A stretch of DNA of 64,000 nt, taken from contig JAOALB010000034.1 of the NCBI GenBank assembly GCA_025331125.1, positions 1 to 64,000 of the forward strand, written 5' to 3'. Source of the stretch: Mycogone perniciosa (taxonomy: Eukaryota; Ascomycota; Sordariomycetes; Hypocreales; Hypocreaceae). Each line of letters opens with the position of its first letter. The stretch's first letter is position 1. Position numbers and translations under genes: made by a program. Shown here one piece after another: positions 22,689 through 35,194 of this stretch. The notes below the pieces were generated by a model. It was not told the DNA's origin. It made no database searches and saw only the letters and a program-made list of their open reading frames with translations.

Positions 22689-24641
22689 ATGGCGAACTTG
22701 GTAGGGCATCCGTCCATCAAGGGCAGTTCTGAGATGGTACAGATGATTCTCCTCACATTCACCACTATTGGGATTACGTGCGTTTGATCTCGTTTCTTGC
22801 CATTAGCTGGATTGCGCACTGACTGACTCTTGGGGATTGCAGCTTTACATGGGGCATTGAAATGACATGTACGCAGGTGTTCGCCCCCCCTTGTCCTGTC
22901 CCTTATAACTAACAAGAGAATGGGCAGATTGCACGCCTTACCTCCTCAATCTCGGCCTCACAAAGAGCAACACGTCGCTGGTCTGGGTGGCTGGACCGCT
23001 CTCGGGCCTGATCGTCCAGCCTATTGTCGGCGTCCTTGCGGATGAGAGCACCTCACGATGGGGGAGGAGGCGGCCCTTGATGGTCATTGGCGCGGCCGTT
23101 GTCTCTGTGTGCCTCCTCGTGCTGGGCTTCACCAAGGAGATTGTCGGGGGGCTTGTCCGGGATGAGGAGAGGGCGAGGAAGCCGACGATTGTGCTGGCTG
23201 TGTTGTCTATTTATGCTGTTGATTTTGCCATCAACGTTGGTATGAGTTCCTACTTCATTCTCTCTCTCGGCTGCTGCTAATGCTTTGATACTGCCCAGTC
23301 ATGTCATGTTCCAAGAGTCTCATCGTTGACACGCTACCGATTCAAAAGCAGCAGATGGGAGCTGCCTGGGGTGAGTACTCTCTCTATTCAACAGTTGCAT
23401 TTACAGCGTGGCAGACAGAATAGCTGAAATGGGAATGCCTCACTCAAAATAGCCAGTCGCATGAACGCTGTCGGCCACATAATCGGATACGGCGCCGGAG
23501 CTATCGATTTGGTGAAGCTCTTCGGCACCAGTCTTGGTGATACACAGTTCAAGCAACTCACCATCATCTCTTCCATCGCTATGCTCGGGTCAACAGCCCT
23601 GACTTGCTGGGCTGTCACAGAGCGAGTCCTCGTATCTGCATCTGCATCTGAGGGTCCCGCTAAAAACCACAGCCTGTTCAAGGTGTTCCAGCAGATCTAC
23701 TCCACGCTGCTCAATCTCCCTCCACGCGTGCAGACCATTTGTTGGGCCCAGTTCTGGTCTTGGATCGGTTGGTTCCCGTTCTTGTTCTACAGCACAACGT
23801 GGGTGGGTGAGACATACTTCCGGTACGACCTGCCACCCGAGGCCAGGAAATCGGAAGATACTCTGGGAGATATAGGTCGGATTGGAAGCACAGCATTGGT
23901 TATGTATTCAAGCGTTACCTTTGCGGGCGCTTTCTTTTTGCCCATGATAATCAAGTCCCCCGACGATGACACTTATACACATCGGCCCCCGCAGGCCGTT
24001 GCAGGGATCCTTGACAAGTTGAACAAGATGAAGCCCGATCTACTGACAGCTTGGATCGGCGGCCATCTCCTGTTCGCAGCGGCCATGTCCATGGCGCCGC
24101 TTGCAAAGAGCTTCGTCTCCGCAACGACTCTCGTCTGTCTCTGTGGCGTGTGAGTCTCACTCCCCGTCAGTGCTGATTAGTTTCTAACGCTACATACATA
24201 TATAGGCCCTGGGCAATCGCGATTTGGGCACCAACAACATTCCTCGGCATCGAAGTCAACAAACTCAGCGGCCAACACACATCCCGCCTCCCCTATCGAC
24301 GCCTCTCCAACACCATGAGCCACGAGCTCTCAATCCTGCCCGGTGCAGATACCCCCTCCGGGGCAGCATCTTCTTCCAGTGGCGAGCTGTCGGGCGTATA
24401 CTTTGGTATTCTCAACATCTTCACCACCCTCCCGCAGTTCTTGGGCACCTTCATCGCCACCATCGTTTTTGCCATATGGGAGCCTGGCAAGAGCCCAGAG
24501 CTGTCAAAGGATCATCCGAACACGAGTCTGGCGGACGAGCCGAGTGGTGGGACGAATGCGGTTGCTATTTGTTTGTTTATTGGGGCTATGAGCATGTTGG
24601 TTGCGGCTCATGTTACTCGGAAGTTACGCAAGTTACAATAG
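22689..24641 (+). CDS. GPH/MFS-type sugar:proton symporter (sucrose/alpha-glucoside type)
   Basis: Predicted plasma-membrane sugar importer of 543 aa with about twelve transmembrane helices, similar in layout to fungal Sut1-like sucrose/maltose transporters. Six exons: 22689..22777, 22843..22868, 22928..23239, 23299..23370, 23453..24149, 24206..24641. The introns are 56-82 bp and GT-AG. Exon 2 is only 26 nt; it and its neighbours encode the family motif WGIEMTYCTPYLL. The loop after helix 2 carries the D-x-S-x-R-x-GRRRP signature (DESTSRWGRRRP), typical of this family. A second conserved element is the SLIVDTLP stretch after helix 4. A PWAIAIWAP motif spans the last intron. The C-terminal loop is Ser/Gly-rich. 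ATG 22689 has context GCCATGG. Substrate preference among disaccharides cannot be decided. Confidence 0.88.
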
Positions 24642-25007
24642 GTAACTCACTCTATTTCACATTCCGTACATTCCTTGCTCCTATTTGCAAGGCAGCGTTG
24701 AGTTCTATGGTGGTTGTGTTGTTTAGTCACACATACTGGCGAGGAGTTCAGTGTTTGGGGGTTGATGGTTTACAATAGATTGATAGACTCAGGAAAATCA
24801 GGCAAGTGATATCATGGCGCTCGCATCTAAAGGAAGAATAAACTTGATCCGCTAATCATCTCTCCGATGTCCACCTCGTACATGTGCATGCGACGTGCGT
24901 TCTTCCACGCATATGAAGGAGGGTAATAAGGGGGTATCGTATCCTCAGAAGTAGGGAAAGCCCATCATGCCCAAAATACCCTGCCGTCTTGTCTCCCGCT
25001 CGCCTTC
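24642..25007. other. Convergent 3' flanks of transporter and PKR1
   Basis: 366 bases between the two stop codons. No ORF or repeat of note. Confidence 0.5.
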
Positions 25008-25526
25008 TCATTTGTCCTTGTCCTTCTCATTCTCCGACACCTTCTCCCACTCATCCTCAGTGCTCACGCTCGACTGCGTCTCCACCGAAGGCACCTCACC
25101 ACGCTGCCTCAGCTCACCCAGCTGCTCAGCTGGCTCTGCATCCGCCGCCGTCGCCGGCACACGCTTGCTCTTCCCACTAGCCTTTGCAACCCGACTGCTT
25201 TCGACCTCGGTGTCGCTATCATCCAATCCGGTCGTAAGCGGTTGTTTGCTCTCCCTTTCAGGCTTCTTCTTCCTTCGATCCTCTTCCTCCTCTTTCTTCT
25301 CGCGGGCCTGGGCGGCGGCGAGCTCCGTGGCGAACCAGTTGATGGACCACCACAAGCCCCCGCACAGTACGGACAGGACGACAAAGTGCACGCTATAAGT
25401 AGTTGCGAGCAGGACAAGCAGGACGACCTGCAGGGCGGCGAAGCTGGCGTTTGCGGCTTTGAGGACGGTGGGCGTGGGGCCAGGGGTGAAGATGGACTCC
25501 CAGAGCTCGACGAAGAAGGACGCCAT
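25008..25526 (-). CDS. pkr1: PKR1-type V-ATPase assembly factor
   Basis: Small ER membrane protein of 172 aa, required in yeast for assembly of the V-ATPase membrane sector. The N-terminal 75 residues fit the Pkr1 family: F-x-x-ELWESIFTPGPTPT followed by two hydrophobic helices (about 27-45 and 48-68) ending in WWSINWFATEL. The C-terminal 100 residues are charged: an acidic/lysine stretch (EKKEEEE, RRKKK), then S/T/E-rich. This is longer than the yeast protein and probably disordered. Single exon. Start: ATG 25526, directly ahead of the conserved ASFFVELWES; the upstream frame is a CAC-rich leader encoding His and is not part of the protein. Convergent with the sugar transporter. Confidence 0.86.
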   Translation of the reverse strand: MASFFVELWESIFTPGPTPTVLKAANASFAALQVVLLVLLATTYSVHFVVLSVLCGGLWWSINWFATELAAAQAREKKEEEEDRRKKKPERESKQPLTTGLDDSDTEVESSRVAKASGKSKRVPATAADAEPAEQLGELRQRGEVPSVETQSSVSTEDEWEKVSENEKDKDK

Positions 25527-26598
25527 GATGGATGGGTGGTGGTGGTGGTGGTGGTGCGGTAATGCAGGATGAGGCAACCACACAACGAATACGCGCGTAC
25601 GCCTCCCAGGGCGTTCTGCTTCGAGATCCTTCTCTTGAAGGACAAGGGTGGTTTGCAGATGCGCGAGATAGCCAAGATCTGATGTCAGAGAGGGCTTTGG
25701 GCGAGCGAGAACAGAACAGATGACGGAGCGTCTGTTTGCAGCTTCTCCTTCTTATTATATGTTCCGTCTTCGCACGTATGTCGATCGATGGATGCCTAGA
25801 CGAGGAGGGGTAGGCGAGATAGAGAGAGAGAGGTAGATGGAAAGAGAAAGCAACAGCGTGGCGTCTACGCCATAGTGAGGACACAGTATGCCCAAGACGA
25901 GACGAGATGGAAACGGCGATGCTGTCGCCAGCTCAGACGTTAGGACAGGCTTCAGTGGACTGACGATGAGGGGCAAAGGCGCATGGGGACCTGTCGCGTG
26001 GCTTCTCTAGAGTCCCGAATGCAGCCCCGCTTCTCTTCAAACGGCTTACCGTTGAGGCGGTTTCCTGATTACCTAAGAATTCTGTGTTAGTCATATCGCA
26101 AGCGTTAGAACGTTTGCAAACACAGAAGAGAAGATGAGAAAAAAAATCTTGGAGAATGATGGAGGATGACGTAGTCTCCTGTTTGTGTCAGTAAGGCTAG
26201 CTAGAGAGGCTTGGCAAAGGCTATGGGTCATGAGTCATGCTTGGGGTCTCTGTCAGTGTTTTGCTAAGAATGACACGCACATGCAACCGGCTTGAGACGG
26301 AGGTCTAGGACAGATAGATGTATACAGGGAGTACTTCGTAGCCAGCACAATTCCTTTCTTTTCTTTTGATACCTTTTTCTTTTTCTTCTCATTCTTGATC
26401 GTCACCAGCATAACTTACAAAGGCCATCCATGCCTGGGCTATGCAAGTGAGCCAGAGGCTCCAAGCGCTGCGCCTTGTAGTACTCGTAGATCCAAGACAT
26501 CAATATTAAACCTTGAACAAAAAAGAATCTGAGTCTAGGGTAGTTGATACTTACAATCCATCAGTGGCAAAAAATGTACCAACAGAGAAAAAAGAAAC
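25527..26598. other. PKR1 leader and upstream spacer
   Basis: Holds the promoter of PKR1. A GTG trinucleotide tract (about 25535-25557, CAC in the leader sense) sits just upstream of the PKR1 ATG. GA-rich stretches follow near 25818-25850. No supported protein gene. Confidence 0.5.
26588..26593 (-). terminator. Pol III T-run terminator of the tRNA-Thr
   Basis: Six A on the plus strand (TTTTTT on the minus strand), starting five bases after the tRNA-Thr discriminator base. Confidence 0.7.
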
Positions 26599-26680
26599 TG
26601 CCCACTATCAGAGTCGAACTGATCACCTTGTCATGTCCAGTATTTACTAGTGACACGCTATACCGCTTAGCCAAGCGGGC
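26599..26680 (-). tRNA. tRNA-Thr (anticodon AGU) with 10-nt intron
   Basis: 82-nt gene with a complete cloverleaf. Acceptor GCCCGCT pairs with AGTGGGC (one G-U), with discriminator A at 26599. D arm GCTA/TAGC, loop AGCGGTA. Anticodon arm TGTCA/TGACA, with a 17-nt loop beginning CTAGTA. The loop includes a 10-nt intron (26644..26635) one base 3' of the anticodon, the canonical nuclear position. Variable loop AGGTG. T arm ATCAG/CTGAT with loop TTCGACT. All invariant bases checked are normal. The anticodon AGT is expected to be edited to IGU and to read the main Thr codons. Confidence 0.95.
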
Positions 26681-26704
26681 TCTGGACTTCTCGGATGTCT
26701 CCAG

Positions 26705-26957
26705 GCCGGTCCAATACAGTACTTGTTTGTTCCACAATCCGGGCAAGGTGGTCATACTATCACTGACCAAGGGTGGTTGTTGTCCCAGCTAAGTGGGACC
26801 AGGGCACCTAGTAATATTATTAGTATGTATACTACTCGGCGGGTTGGCTACGTAAGCCGAGTCCTATACTTTTGTTCGTTCTAGTAATTCGGGCAAGGCG
26901 ATAGTATCACGAACACGCAGAAGGATCTTTCCCCAGCCAAATAGAACCAGGGGAGTA
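26705..26957 (+). repeat. Two diverged direct copies of a ~95-bp unit next to tRNA-Thr
   Basis: The stretch around 26705-26812 is echoed at about 26856-26957. Matching landmarks in the same order are: a TTTGTTC-like segment, CGGGCAAGG, an ATACTATCAC / ATAGTATCAC segment, CCCAGC(T/C)AA, and ACCAGGG. Spacing is about 147 bp. Divergence is high, so the duplication is old. The first copy begins just upstream (transcriptionally) of tRNA-Thr. Confidence 0.5.
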
Positions 26958-29796
26958 GTGTAATTTCCTCGCCGCAGATAGGAGAGGGGATTCAGCGCCT
27001 TCTGAACTAACTACAGGCAAACAATTGCCGGTTTAGCCTCTCCCTGAAACGATTAACCACGCTCCTTCGTAACATATAAGCATTTAAGCATCTATTTACC
27101 TGTCTGGAGTAAGATGCGAAGCAATCGCATAAAGCTTAACTCACCGGCCCCTCTTCCGTCTCGGCTTATCATTGCCGTGAAGAAGGACCTTTTGCCGTAT
27201 CGATGACAGGCAAATTAAGGAAGGGGGTGTATTTTCCCAGATAACGAAAGTGCCGCGATTATTATGGAGTCCTACGGAGACATTCATCCTTTGCCCGGCA
27301 GTCACGAGTTTCCATCCTAGGCATGATACGAAGGAGCAGCAGTAGTAGTACTCGTAGTTAGTCCGTATTATGGGTATTGTTATTAGCAGTACCTAGTATG
27401 CGGATGGCTCAAGCCACCAGCCTGTTGACGGAGAAAATCAAAAGAAACAGCCATCGAACTATATCAGCCTTATTGCCACAATTGGGGCAGGGAATAAGAC
27501 GGAAAACTTCAACACTACTGCTTCTAGAGCCCTATTCGGCCCTTTCTCAGCAAATGGCGGTTCGTATTACTCGTATGTTAGTTATTCACATGCTTTAGAT
27601 TAAGCAAGAGAGATAATACCACTAGAAGCTTCCCTTACCTCAGCTTTATCATCAATCGGTCGTGGTGTGGACTCATCTTGTCCTCCTACGAGTACACTAA
27701 ACCGATGCAGTCATCAAAAACACGATCAGGCTCAGCGAAGTTGGCGAAGGCGATCTTCGGCAGTTTCCCATTTAGGCAGTAAGCGAGAACGATGAAAGGC
27801 CCCCCCCCTTGTTGCGGGGAGTGACAGTACATACCGTATAGATGCATAGTTCGGTGCTCAACACGCGTATACCAAATATGCAGATAGAGCAGATATACCG
27901 GTATACGGAGTAGAAGTGTGTTGTTAAATGCACCCCTGCAACGCTAGCGCTTGAATACCCTCCCGAATTAGGACTCATTCATCAGCCACCGCGCGGCAAA
28001 ACAGCCAAGTACGGAGTTCGAAAATTGCATCCCTATACCTAATCCTCAGCCACATATCTGTCCATGTCTGTCCGTCATTTATCCGTAGTCTTGGTAGTGC
28101 TGTATTGTTCTCTGCTTGGCCACATATGTTCAGTCTAGGTCCCGGGTCTTAAGGCCTACTGGACATCGGATACGGTTTTTTGAGCCAAATGCAACCGGCA
28201 CGTGATACCGAAAGGCTGGAAGACCGAATATTCTCTCTGCCGTTCATCGCTTGCGTAGTTCAATCAAGCAAGTAGTACTCCGTACTATCAGCCTTTCAAC
28301 CGTGCCGATGCTAACACGAGTCGATTATCGCTCCCATCACCCCGTATTACTAATAAGCCGACGAGAACCACTCGACCCTACCGGATGTCGATCAATGTGC
28401 AACGCATAACGGCCGAGAGGCCCGAGAGGTCCGGGATCCGGTCCACAGTGACAAGTCCAAAGGCCAGTTAGGTTGTAGCGTCCCTTGTTGCTTCTCCACC
28501 GTGCGGGGGGCGCCGTTCGACGACCACTTTTGCCCTTTTTTTCTCTCTCGCGATTGTGCCCTGTGAAAAGACGCCACGGCCCTGGCCGTTGAACCACGTT
28601 CTGAGCCGGACGCTCCTGGACCCAACGGTGCGGATAGGGATGCCGTGACAGCGCCCCTGAGCGGTGTCAACTCATCTAAAAAAGTGTTGCTCGCATTCGT
28701 CATACCTATACGAGTACTCGTGCCAAGTTATCATTGCTGCAATAGTTAGGCGTTTATTAGGTAGGTGGTATGTGCGGAGCGTCTGTGTCCTCATTTACCC
28801 ACCAATCTGGATATGAAGAGGCTCGGTAGTCCCGGCCGGCCCAAGCTCAGACCATCAGCCACAAGGCTATCCATTTGCGTAGTGCGTTCTCGTACTCCGT
28901 ACTTCGTAATCGACGCGTCAAAACTCTCCGACAAATTGAAGGGCAAAGAGAACGAAACAGGCGCATTTCTTGCGGTGAAGCGTGAGACACCCATCAGCCA
29001 ACAAGAGTCCAGGGGTATCGGAGGGGGGTAGATTGGTTGAATCGTCACGAGCCAATGCAATGGAAGGCCCATGGTGGCGTTAGGGCTGCATCTTCATGCC
29101 GTGGTATTTTTGCTGCGGCAGAGATCAGCCGGCTTGGACAGAAGAAATCGTGTTTCAGACGTCGTTATCGGCGACTTAAAATAGGCTTCCACATTGTTTC
29201 TATGCATGCACTCCAAGGCCAGGCAAGGCTGAGCAAAGGCCCGATACCGTTGTTTTGGTACTCCGTACGCTTGGCGTCAACCAGTGTGCACCTGTCTCTT
29301 GTTCACCATGATGCAGGAGGCGCACACACAGACAGCATTGTCATAATCGAGCCTGTCCGTACTCATTTGTCTTCGTACGGAACATGTACCCGGTAGTAAT
29401 ACTACTTCACATAAACAGGCGAACAATACGGAGTGCATCGTAAGTATGAGTAGGTGTTAGGTACCACAACATGACTAGTAGTAGTACCTCCCTTGCACAT
29501 ATAAGGTACATACCTGATGCACATACGAGTATGTACCTAGTACTTCGTACTCGTAAGGCAGGCTCGATAGCCGTAGTGTACGGATCTCGCTACCTATGCG
29601 GGGCGATGCACAGCCGATGGCCAAAATGCGTTGCTCCGTTTTTTCCAGATAAGTCATGCGAACCCGTTCCGGGGTTGGCTGTGGCTGGTGCCGAGACACC
29701 GGCTTGTTTGTCCCCATAGAAAAGTTTGCGACCCTTGGGCTGCGAGATATTGTTTGCGGAGAAATATTTACCGTCGGTCGTATCGCGATTCCATCA

Positions 29797-29802
29797 TAGT
29801 AA

Positions 29803-29841
<39 letters not shown>
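29797..29841 (+). repeat. (TAG)n microsatellite
   Basis: Fifteen units, thirteen of them perfect TAG after one TAA interruption, in non-coding DNA. Shorter TAG/GTA runs follow to 29881. Confidence 0.95.
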
Positions 29842-31503
29842 GTGTCGTAGTAGTATGCAGGTAGTACTGCTAGTAGTAGTATAAGGTTTGGCCACCTTCT
29901 GCCCCGTCCTGCCGGATCGAAAAATCTTACCCAGTTTGGAATTCCCGGGAAATTGTCGGCACCCACGAGGCTGAAGACGGGTCAGGGAATGCCGGATTCT
30001 GATTTGTTCGTTTAGGTCACTGCCGATAATGAATACCGATTTAGGACGGCTTTGTCATCCCGCGCCAAGGAAGTAGATTGCTTTGTCAGGATCGTTTCTT
30101 TCAACCCGCGAAATACGATTTGCCAGCCTTACCATGCCGATGAAAAGGTTAATTCACCGGTGGCTGCTATCGGATGGGATACCGGGAATACATTACGAAA
30201 CGCGTATGAAGTATCATGCGAGGAGTTGTCATTTTGCTCTCCAAGGGACACGAGAATTGGCAATACCCACGAGCAGTCAGACTTGCACAATAGATAAACA
30301 GACCGGAGCTCACGCTCTCTTCTAGCTCCAGCCAAGACCCCCGCGATGATGCACGTCGCGTTAACAGGCGAGGAGGGTGTGCTAACAAGATGATGGGGCG
30401 TGTGGTGACGACCCCTGGACGGCGATCAGCCAGGCCGTACTTGACATAATAAGTACGAACCAGGTATGGACATACCTGCAGCACAGCAGTAGGTACATGC
30501 ATAGCTTCCCAACAAAGCACTATCTGCAGGAGAAGAAAAGTGACCGGGAACAAATTAGCTGCGGACCGCTGTCAAAACCTATCAATGCTCTGTAAGGGAC
30601 AGAGCCGTGACTGTTCTATCACCGGCGATATTTCTGAAAGACCAGGCATCATTACGACCCTGGGCTAATGTGTCTCGGAAAGGCTAAATCGTTCGGACCG
30701 TTAGGTGTTTTGATAGTTTTAACGGAGCCGTCCATCATATGAACTAAGCTTGCTCCGTTTCTTCAGTGGCCCTTTTTTGAATTGCTTGCAGACAGATACG
30801 AGCAAAGTGTACTCCGTACTCGTACGAGAACTCGTAGGTACTATTGTTCGCACCGTTCGATACTCCTTGTCGTGTCGGGGATGAGCGGAAGGTTCATTTC
30901 CCCAACCGGGACCCCAAAAGAAAAGAAAACGTGGGTTCTCAAACCCCACACTCGCAACCGAACGATGAAACACAGGGCTAGTGAGCGACCCCTCACAATC
31001 TCACCATCTTAGAAGTACTAGTATCACACAGCGTCTGTTCTCATGCTTGTTTATGAGGTGGTATGCAGTTCATTCATTCAGTGGCCTGGGACTCTATGCA
31101 TTCAGAACATCCCTGGCCTTCTTAGCATCGTGGACTGCCCAGTTGGTAGATAAATGTGGTAGTAGTACGGAGTATGTGTTTTCCGTATCGCACGAGGATA
31201 GAATCACTTTGTTAGCGAATACGGTGCGTAGTCTGCGGTAGATAAAAGCACTGTCACGGAAGATGGGGAAAGGCCTGAAAACAAAGCCGTCCGACTAAAT
31301 CGTCCGTGTCCCAACGGAGTCCGGAAGTCGGTGCTAGGATGGCGCAAGAGTCGTGCTGGCATATTGGAACAAAATCCAATGAGTCGTTATCGTCAGGGTA
31401 ACTTGACCATCTCTCGCCTTGGAGCAATTGCTTTGACATTCCTCCCCTGACCTAACTGAGACATCGCCGTTATCAAGTAGTATGTATTCCTCCTCGCCCT
31501 CCT

Positions 31504-31547
31504 TCTCCTCCTCCTCCTCCTCTTCTTCTTCTTCTTCTTCTTCTTCT
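31504..31547 (+). repeat. (CTC)n-(CTT)n compound microsatellite
   Basis: About six CTC-type units pass into about eight CTT-type units, a polypyrimidine tract in non-coding DNA. Confidence 0.92.
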
Positions 31548-34500
31548 GTTTTAGAAGTAGCAAGGGAACGTCCTATAGTCATTGATTATAGAAGCTTTCG
31601 ACATGTCGGGTGCCTGTTGATGGCATACTCGTAAAATGTTTTCTTGATCCCAGAAGGCGCCTTGCAATTCGCTGGTAGAGAAACCTGGACGAGAAGGGAA
31701 AGGCAGGCCAACCGGGTGCATCCATTTTCGTTAGTCCGAGTACTATCATTTTGATCGTCATTTGACTATGTCCTGCCAGTGCATAACCGGACCATGGCAT
31801 GTTTGCCGAGACTTGGTGTTGGTGAGCATGGGCGATCGTTTGTGGTCCATACTACTCATAGGCGAGTCCGAGACTCCACTCTCCACTATGGGGGGGGGGC
31901 CGTCATCGGGGAAACTGGTGGTAATACTAGTAGTACTACTCCGTAGTAGTAGTAGATTTGGCTTGGGGTACGGCAGGGCACGTGTGTTGGATGATTCTGG
32001 GATGATGCTGGACTGTCATGCCAGAGTGGGCCTTTTGGATGCAACCTGACACCAGGTCAGGTATTGAAGATTGCAAGGCGAGGTCTGATGTGGCAATGCC
32101 ATCGGTCTTCCGACTGGGGGCCATCCCAAGGCCCGCCACAGCCTTAGGGCTGTCGATTCAGTCCAATGGCAGGGCGAGCATTTTGATCTCTCCGGCGTCT
32201 GTGTGACACCAACTGGGCTGAATGAACGCCATCTCCGTTTGGGGGGGGCACATCGGAGCTGAGGCAAGCCTGCGACTTGATGGATGATGTGCGAGAATAA
32301 TACACCTGCAGATCAAGTAATAGGGAAGCGACACTTCTTGTTTAAATTACGAGTAGTACTCGTATGTAAGTTGAACCCATTAGAGTTAGTGTTTCGTGTA
32401 CGAAGTAGATGGACGAATATTATTAGGCCAATCCAATGCAGGGCTGGTAGCATTGCGTCAGGCAATCTGACAGCGCTTACCCACAGCAGCAGCGCAGGTA
32501 CATAGTCCAAACAGACAAGCGAGCTCCGCAGGGATGTGTGCGGAGTGGTAGTTGTTAGCATCACAGAGCGCTGAAAAGCGAGATCCGCATCATTTAGAGG
32601 TCGAGATTTGTGTATTTTAGAAGACCACCTAGCGATGCATCGTCGCTAAGTAGTGCTAGGTCAGTGCTCCTGCCAGTACCACGACTGTGGCTACCTGAGG
32701 CAGGTGGCAGGTGGCAGTCTCAGAGGGGTTCTGAGCACCTGCAGCACTCATCATGCGCTAACTGCAGGCCTGACTCCTACGTATGCCCTGCTTCTCCACC
32801 AAAGCTCCCTGTTCCATCCATCTGTTCGTCGAAAATACATACATACTCGTACATACCTCCTCGTAGGACTGCTAATACTACGGAGTACCACGAGGCTCCA
32901 TGGATTCCTATTACATCCCGTCGTCTTTCTAATCTCCCGAAAACGTTTAACTCGCATGCAGATCCCCGCCAATACAGCCTCAACCTCACAGATCCCCCAT
33001 TCGAGAAGGCGCTGCAGGGAGCCAGCAGGCTACGAGTATGAGCAAGGGCATGATGGGGCGCCGGAGGTCTAGGCCTTGTCTTTGATCATAAGGGCATGAG
33101 CATATATTCGTACGAGGCGAGCAACCCTGCACATAGTACTCTGTACTCCGTACTACGTACATACTCATACTCCCACAAGCTTCTAGAAGATCGATGAGAG
33201 CGACTCGAAAAGGGCGATGGCCGAAGGCCAATCAGACAGGGCATAGCTGCTAGCCTCCCGCTGAGGAGCCAACTACTAGTCAAACCTTCAAGGTTCAGAT
33301 CGACTGGCTGTCCGTGTTGGTATCAGGGTCTCATGCCCCACCCCCCAAACCCGACTCCGAGTTGTCCGGCATGTACTCCGTAGTACGAAGTAATTTCGAC
33401 GTTCCTTGACACACTCCCTGAGGCTCGCCCCGCAGTCTTCAAAGTCGTCAGATGTTCAGTCCATTATACTGCTAGCTCAAGCAATAGCCACCCAGAGAGC
33501 TTTACCAAGAACTATTAAGAAGCGATATGTCCGTGGCCTCCATTCTTGCACCACACAGTCGCCCTATCCATCTAGTAGACATGACTGCACGGACACTTTG
33601 TATTGGGCTGCTGGATAGGGTCGCTGCCCCCTGTGTACTCGTACGAAGCGTGCCCACTCGGGCTCCGTCCAAATGGACATCACCCAGGGTGTTAGAAAGG
33701 CCTTACGAGTGCAAATATGTACGAGTACAGGGCTCCAGTCCATACCCTTGACCCTTGGCTCCGCACCCGCCTGGCGCCGCCATCGCGTGTTTCGATTGGG
33801 GTACCAGGGAAATTGTTGCAGCCTGGAGCCCCCTACCGACACCACGCCACCGGCATTCTCTCTTCTCGCTGCTGGGCTGGTCGCACAGTTTGCTCCAGGC
33901 TCGGTCAAAAAACAGAGAAAGGCTTGACAAAATGTACACTGACGTGTGGCTTAAGTACAGAGTGCCCTTGCATGTGTTTGTGCGAATCGATTGCGAGAAG
34001 GGTCTGCGTTGAAGCGTCTGGTGAACAGGTACGAAGTACATACTCGTACGAGCACTCGTAGAGATAGGCCCTGCACTGCAGTATGGAGTACAGTCAGCAC
34101 CTCCACACCCTCGGTTCAATCACTCAATCACTCAATCACCCCCCCACGTCACCCCAGGCTCTCGTCCACGCACGCCCATGCCCACTCCCAGGTGGTCCAC
34201 GCCCCAAGGCTCACTCTCACGCTCAAACGTGCATCTGCAATCTACCTGGGTACATACTCGTACAGAAGCGCTTGTGTATAAACCCTAGTGCCTTCCCCGG
34301 TATATATATATGTACCATTTTGCATACGAGTACTCCGTATGCCGCTCGGGCTCGCTCTCCTCTTAGAGGCGTGTGGTTTTCTCTGTACCCCCCTTGCTCA
34401 TCAACCTTCAATCCCTTGTTAGTATTGGATTGGCCCAGTCGCTGTGCCTTGCGTGGTCTGTCGAACATCCTAGCCCACGTCGTGGACTAGCTCGCTCAGC

Positions 34501-35194
34501 TTGATGGCACAATCTCTCATCGTTCTGGACAGGCTGCCGGCTCCCCCTTCGTCATGCACCCCACCTCTTGTCTGCATACCGGGCGCCATGTTCATATAAG
34601 CCGTCGTCCGGTCCTTACTAGTAGTCATCGGTTGAGGCTCAGATCGTATTTATCATCCAAAGATAGACTTCTTATTGTTGTCCTGTCTCTGGTAATCCTC
34701 GCAACTAATACTCCGTGTGTCCTCAGCCAAGCACATGCTATAAGGCCTGTCCACCTCTCAGCAACTCCCAGCTATATCAACCTCGACCTCACTTCACTAG
34801 CATTCGGTATTGCAGTAAGTGGTCCTTGGAATTTCCCTCTTCTCTCGACGACAACGACGACACCACCCAAACCCAGCCAGACCGACATTGCAAGCCCACA
34901 CTCACACTCGCAGCCCTTTTCTACCAGGCACCTGGAACCCTCCTGTGTCATCATCGATCGACGTGCCACAGCCGACCACTGCATTCTGCTTATGTGAACA
35001 CACACCCATCCTTCTCAGTCTTATCTCGCCATCTATTTTAAGCCTGGGCCTTATTTATAAATCAACACTTCCCCCAGCAAATCATCCACCCGGCCTGACG
35101 AAACCTTGATCGCAAGACTCCAGCAGCTCAACCGAACAGCTGCCCCGAAAGCTCTCTTTGCCTCAGACCTATTGCGCCAGCACACCCCGCAAGC

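Larger units (their letters stand above)
26681..35194. other. 8.5-kb gene-poor region
   Basis: I see no protein gene that can be supported on either strand. All open frames are under about 165 codons, many overlap each other, and none shows a domain, signal peptide or paralog. The region carries many TAC-type palindromic words (27343-27356, 28275-28285, 28894-28909, 30809-30835, 33137-33170 and others), triplet microsatellites, and a diverged duplication beside tRNA-Thr. It may hold decayed transposon remnants, which I could not identify. The last few hundred bases are the promoter/leader of the C2H2 gene. Confidence 0.5.

Noticed and set aside
24224..24778. 184-codon frame over the transporter's last exon
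   Set aside because: Out of frame with the transporter, which has clear conserved motifs there.
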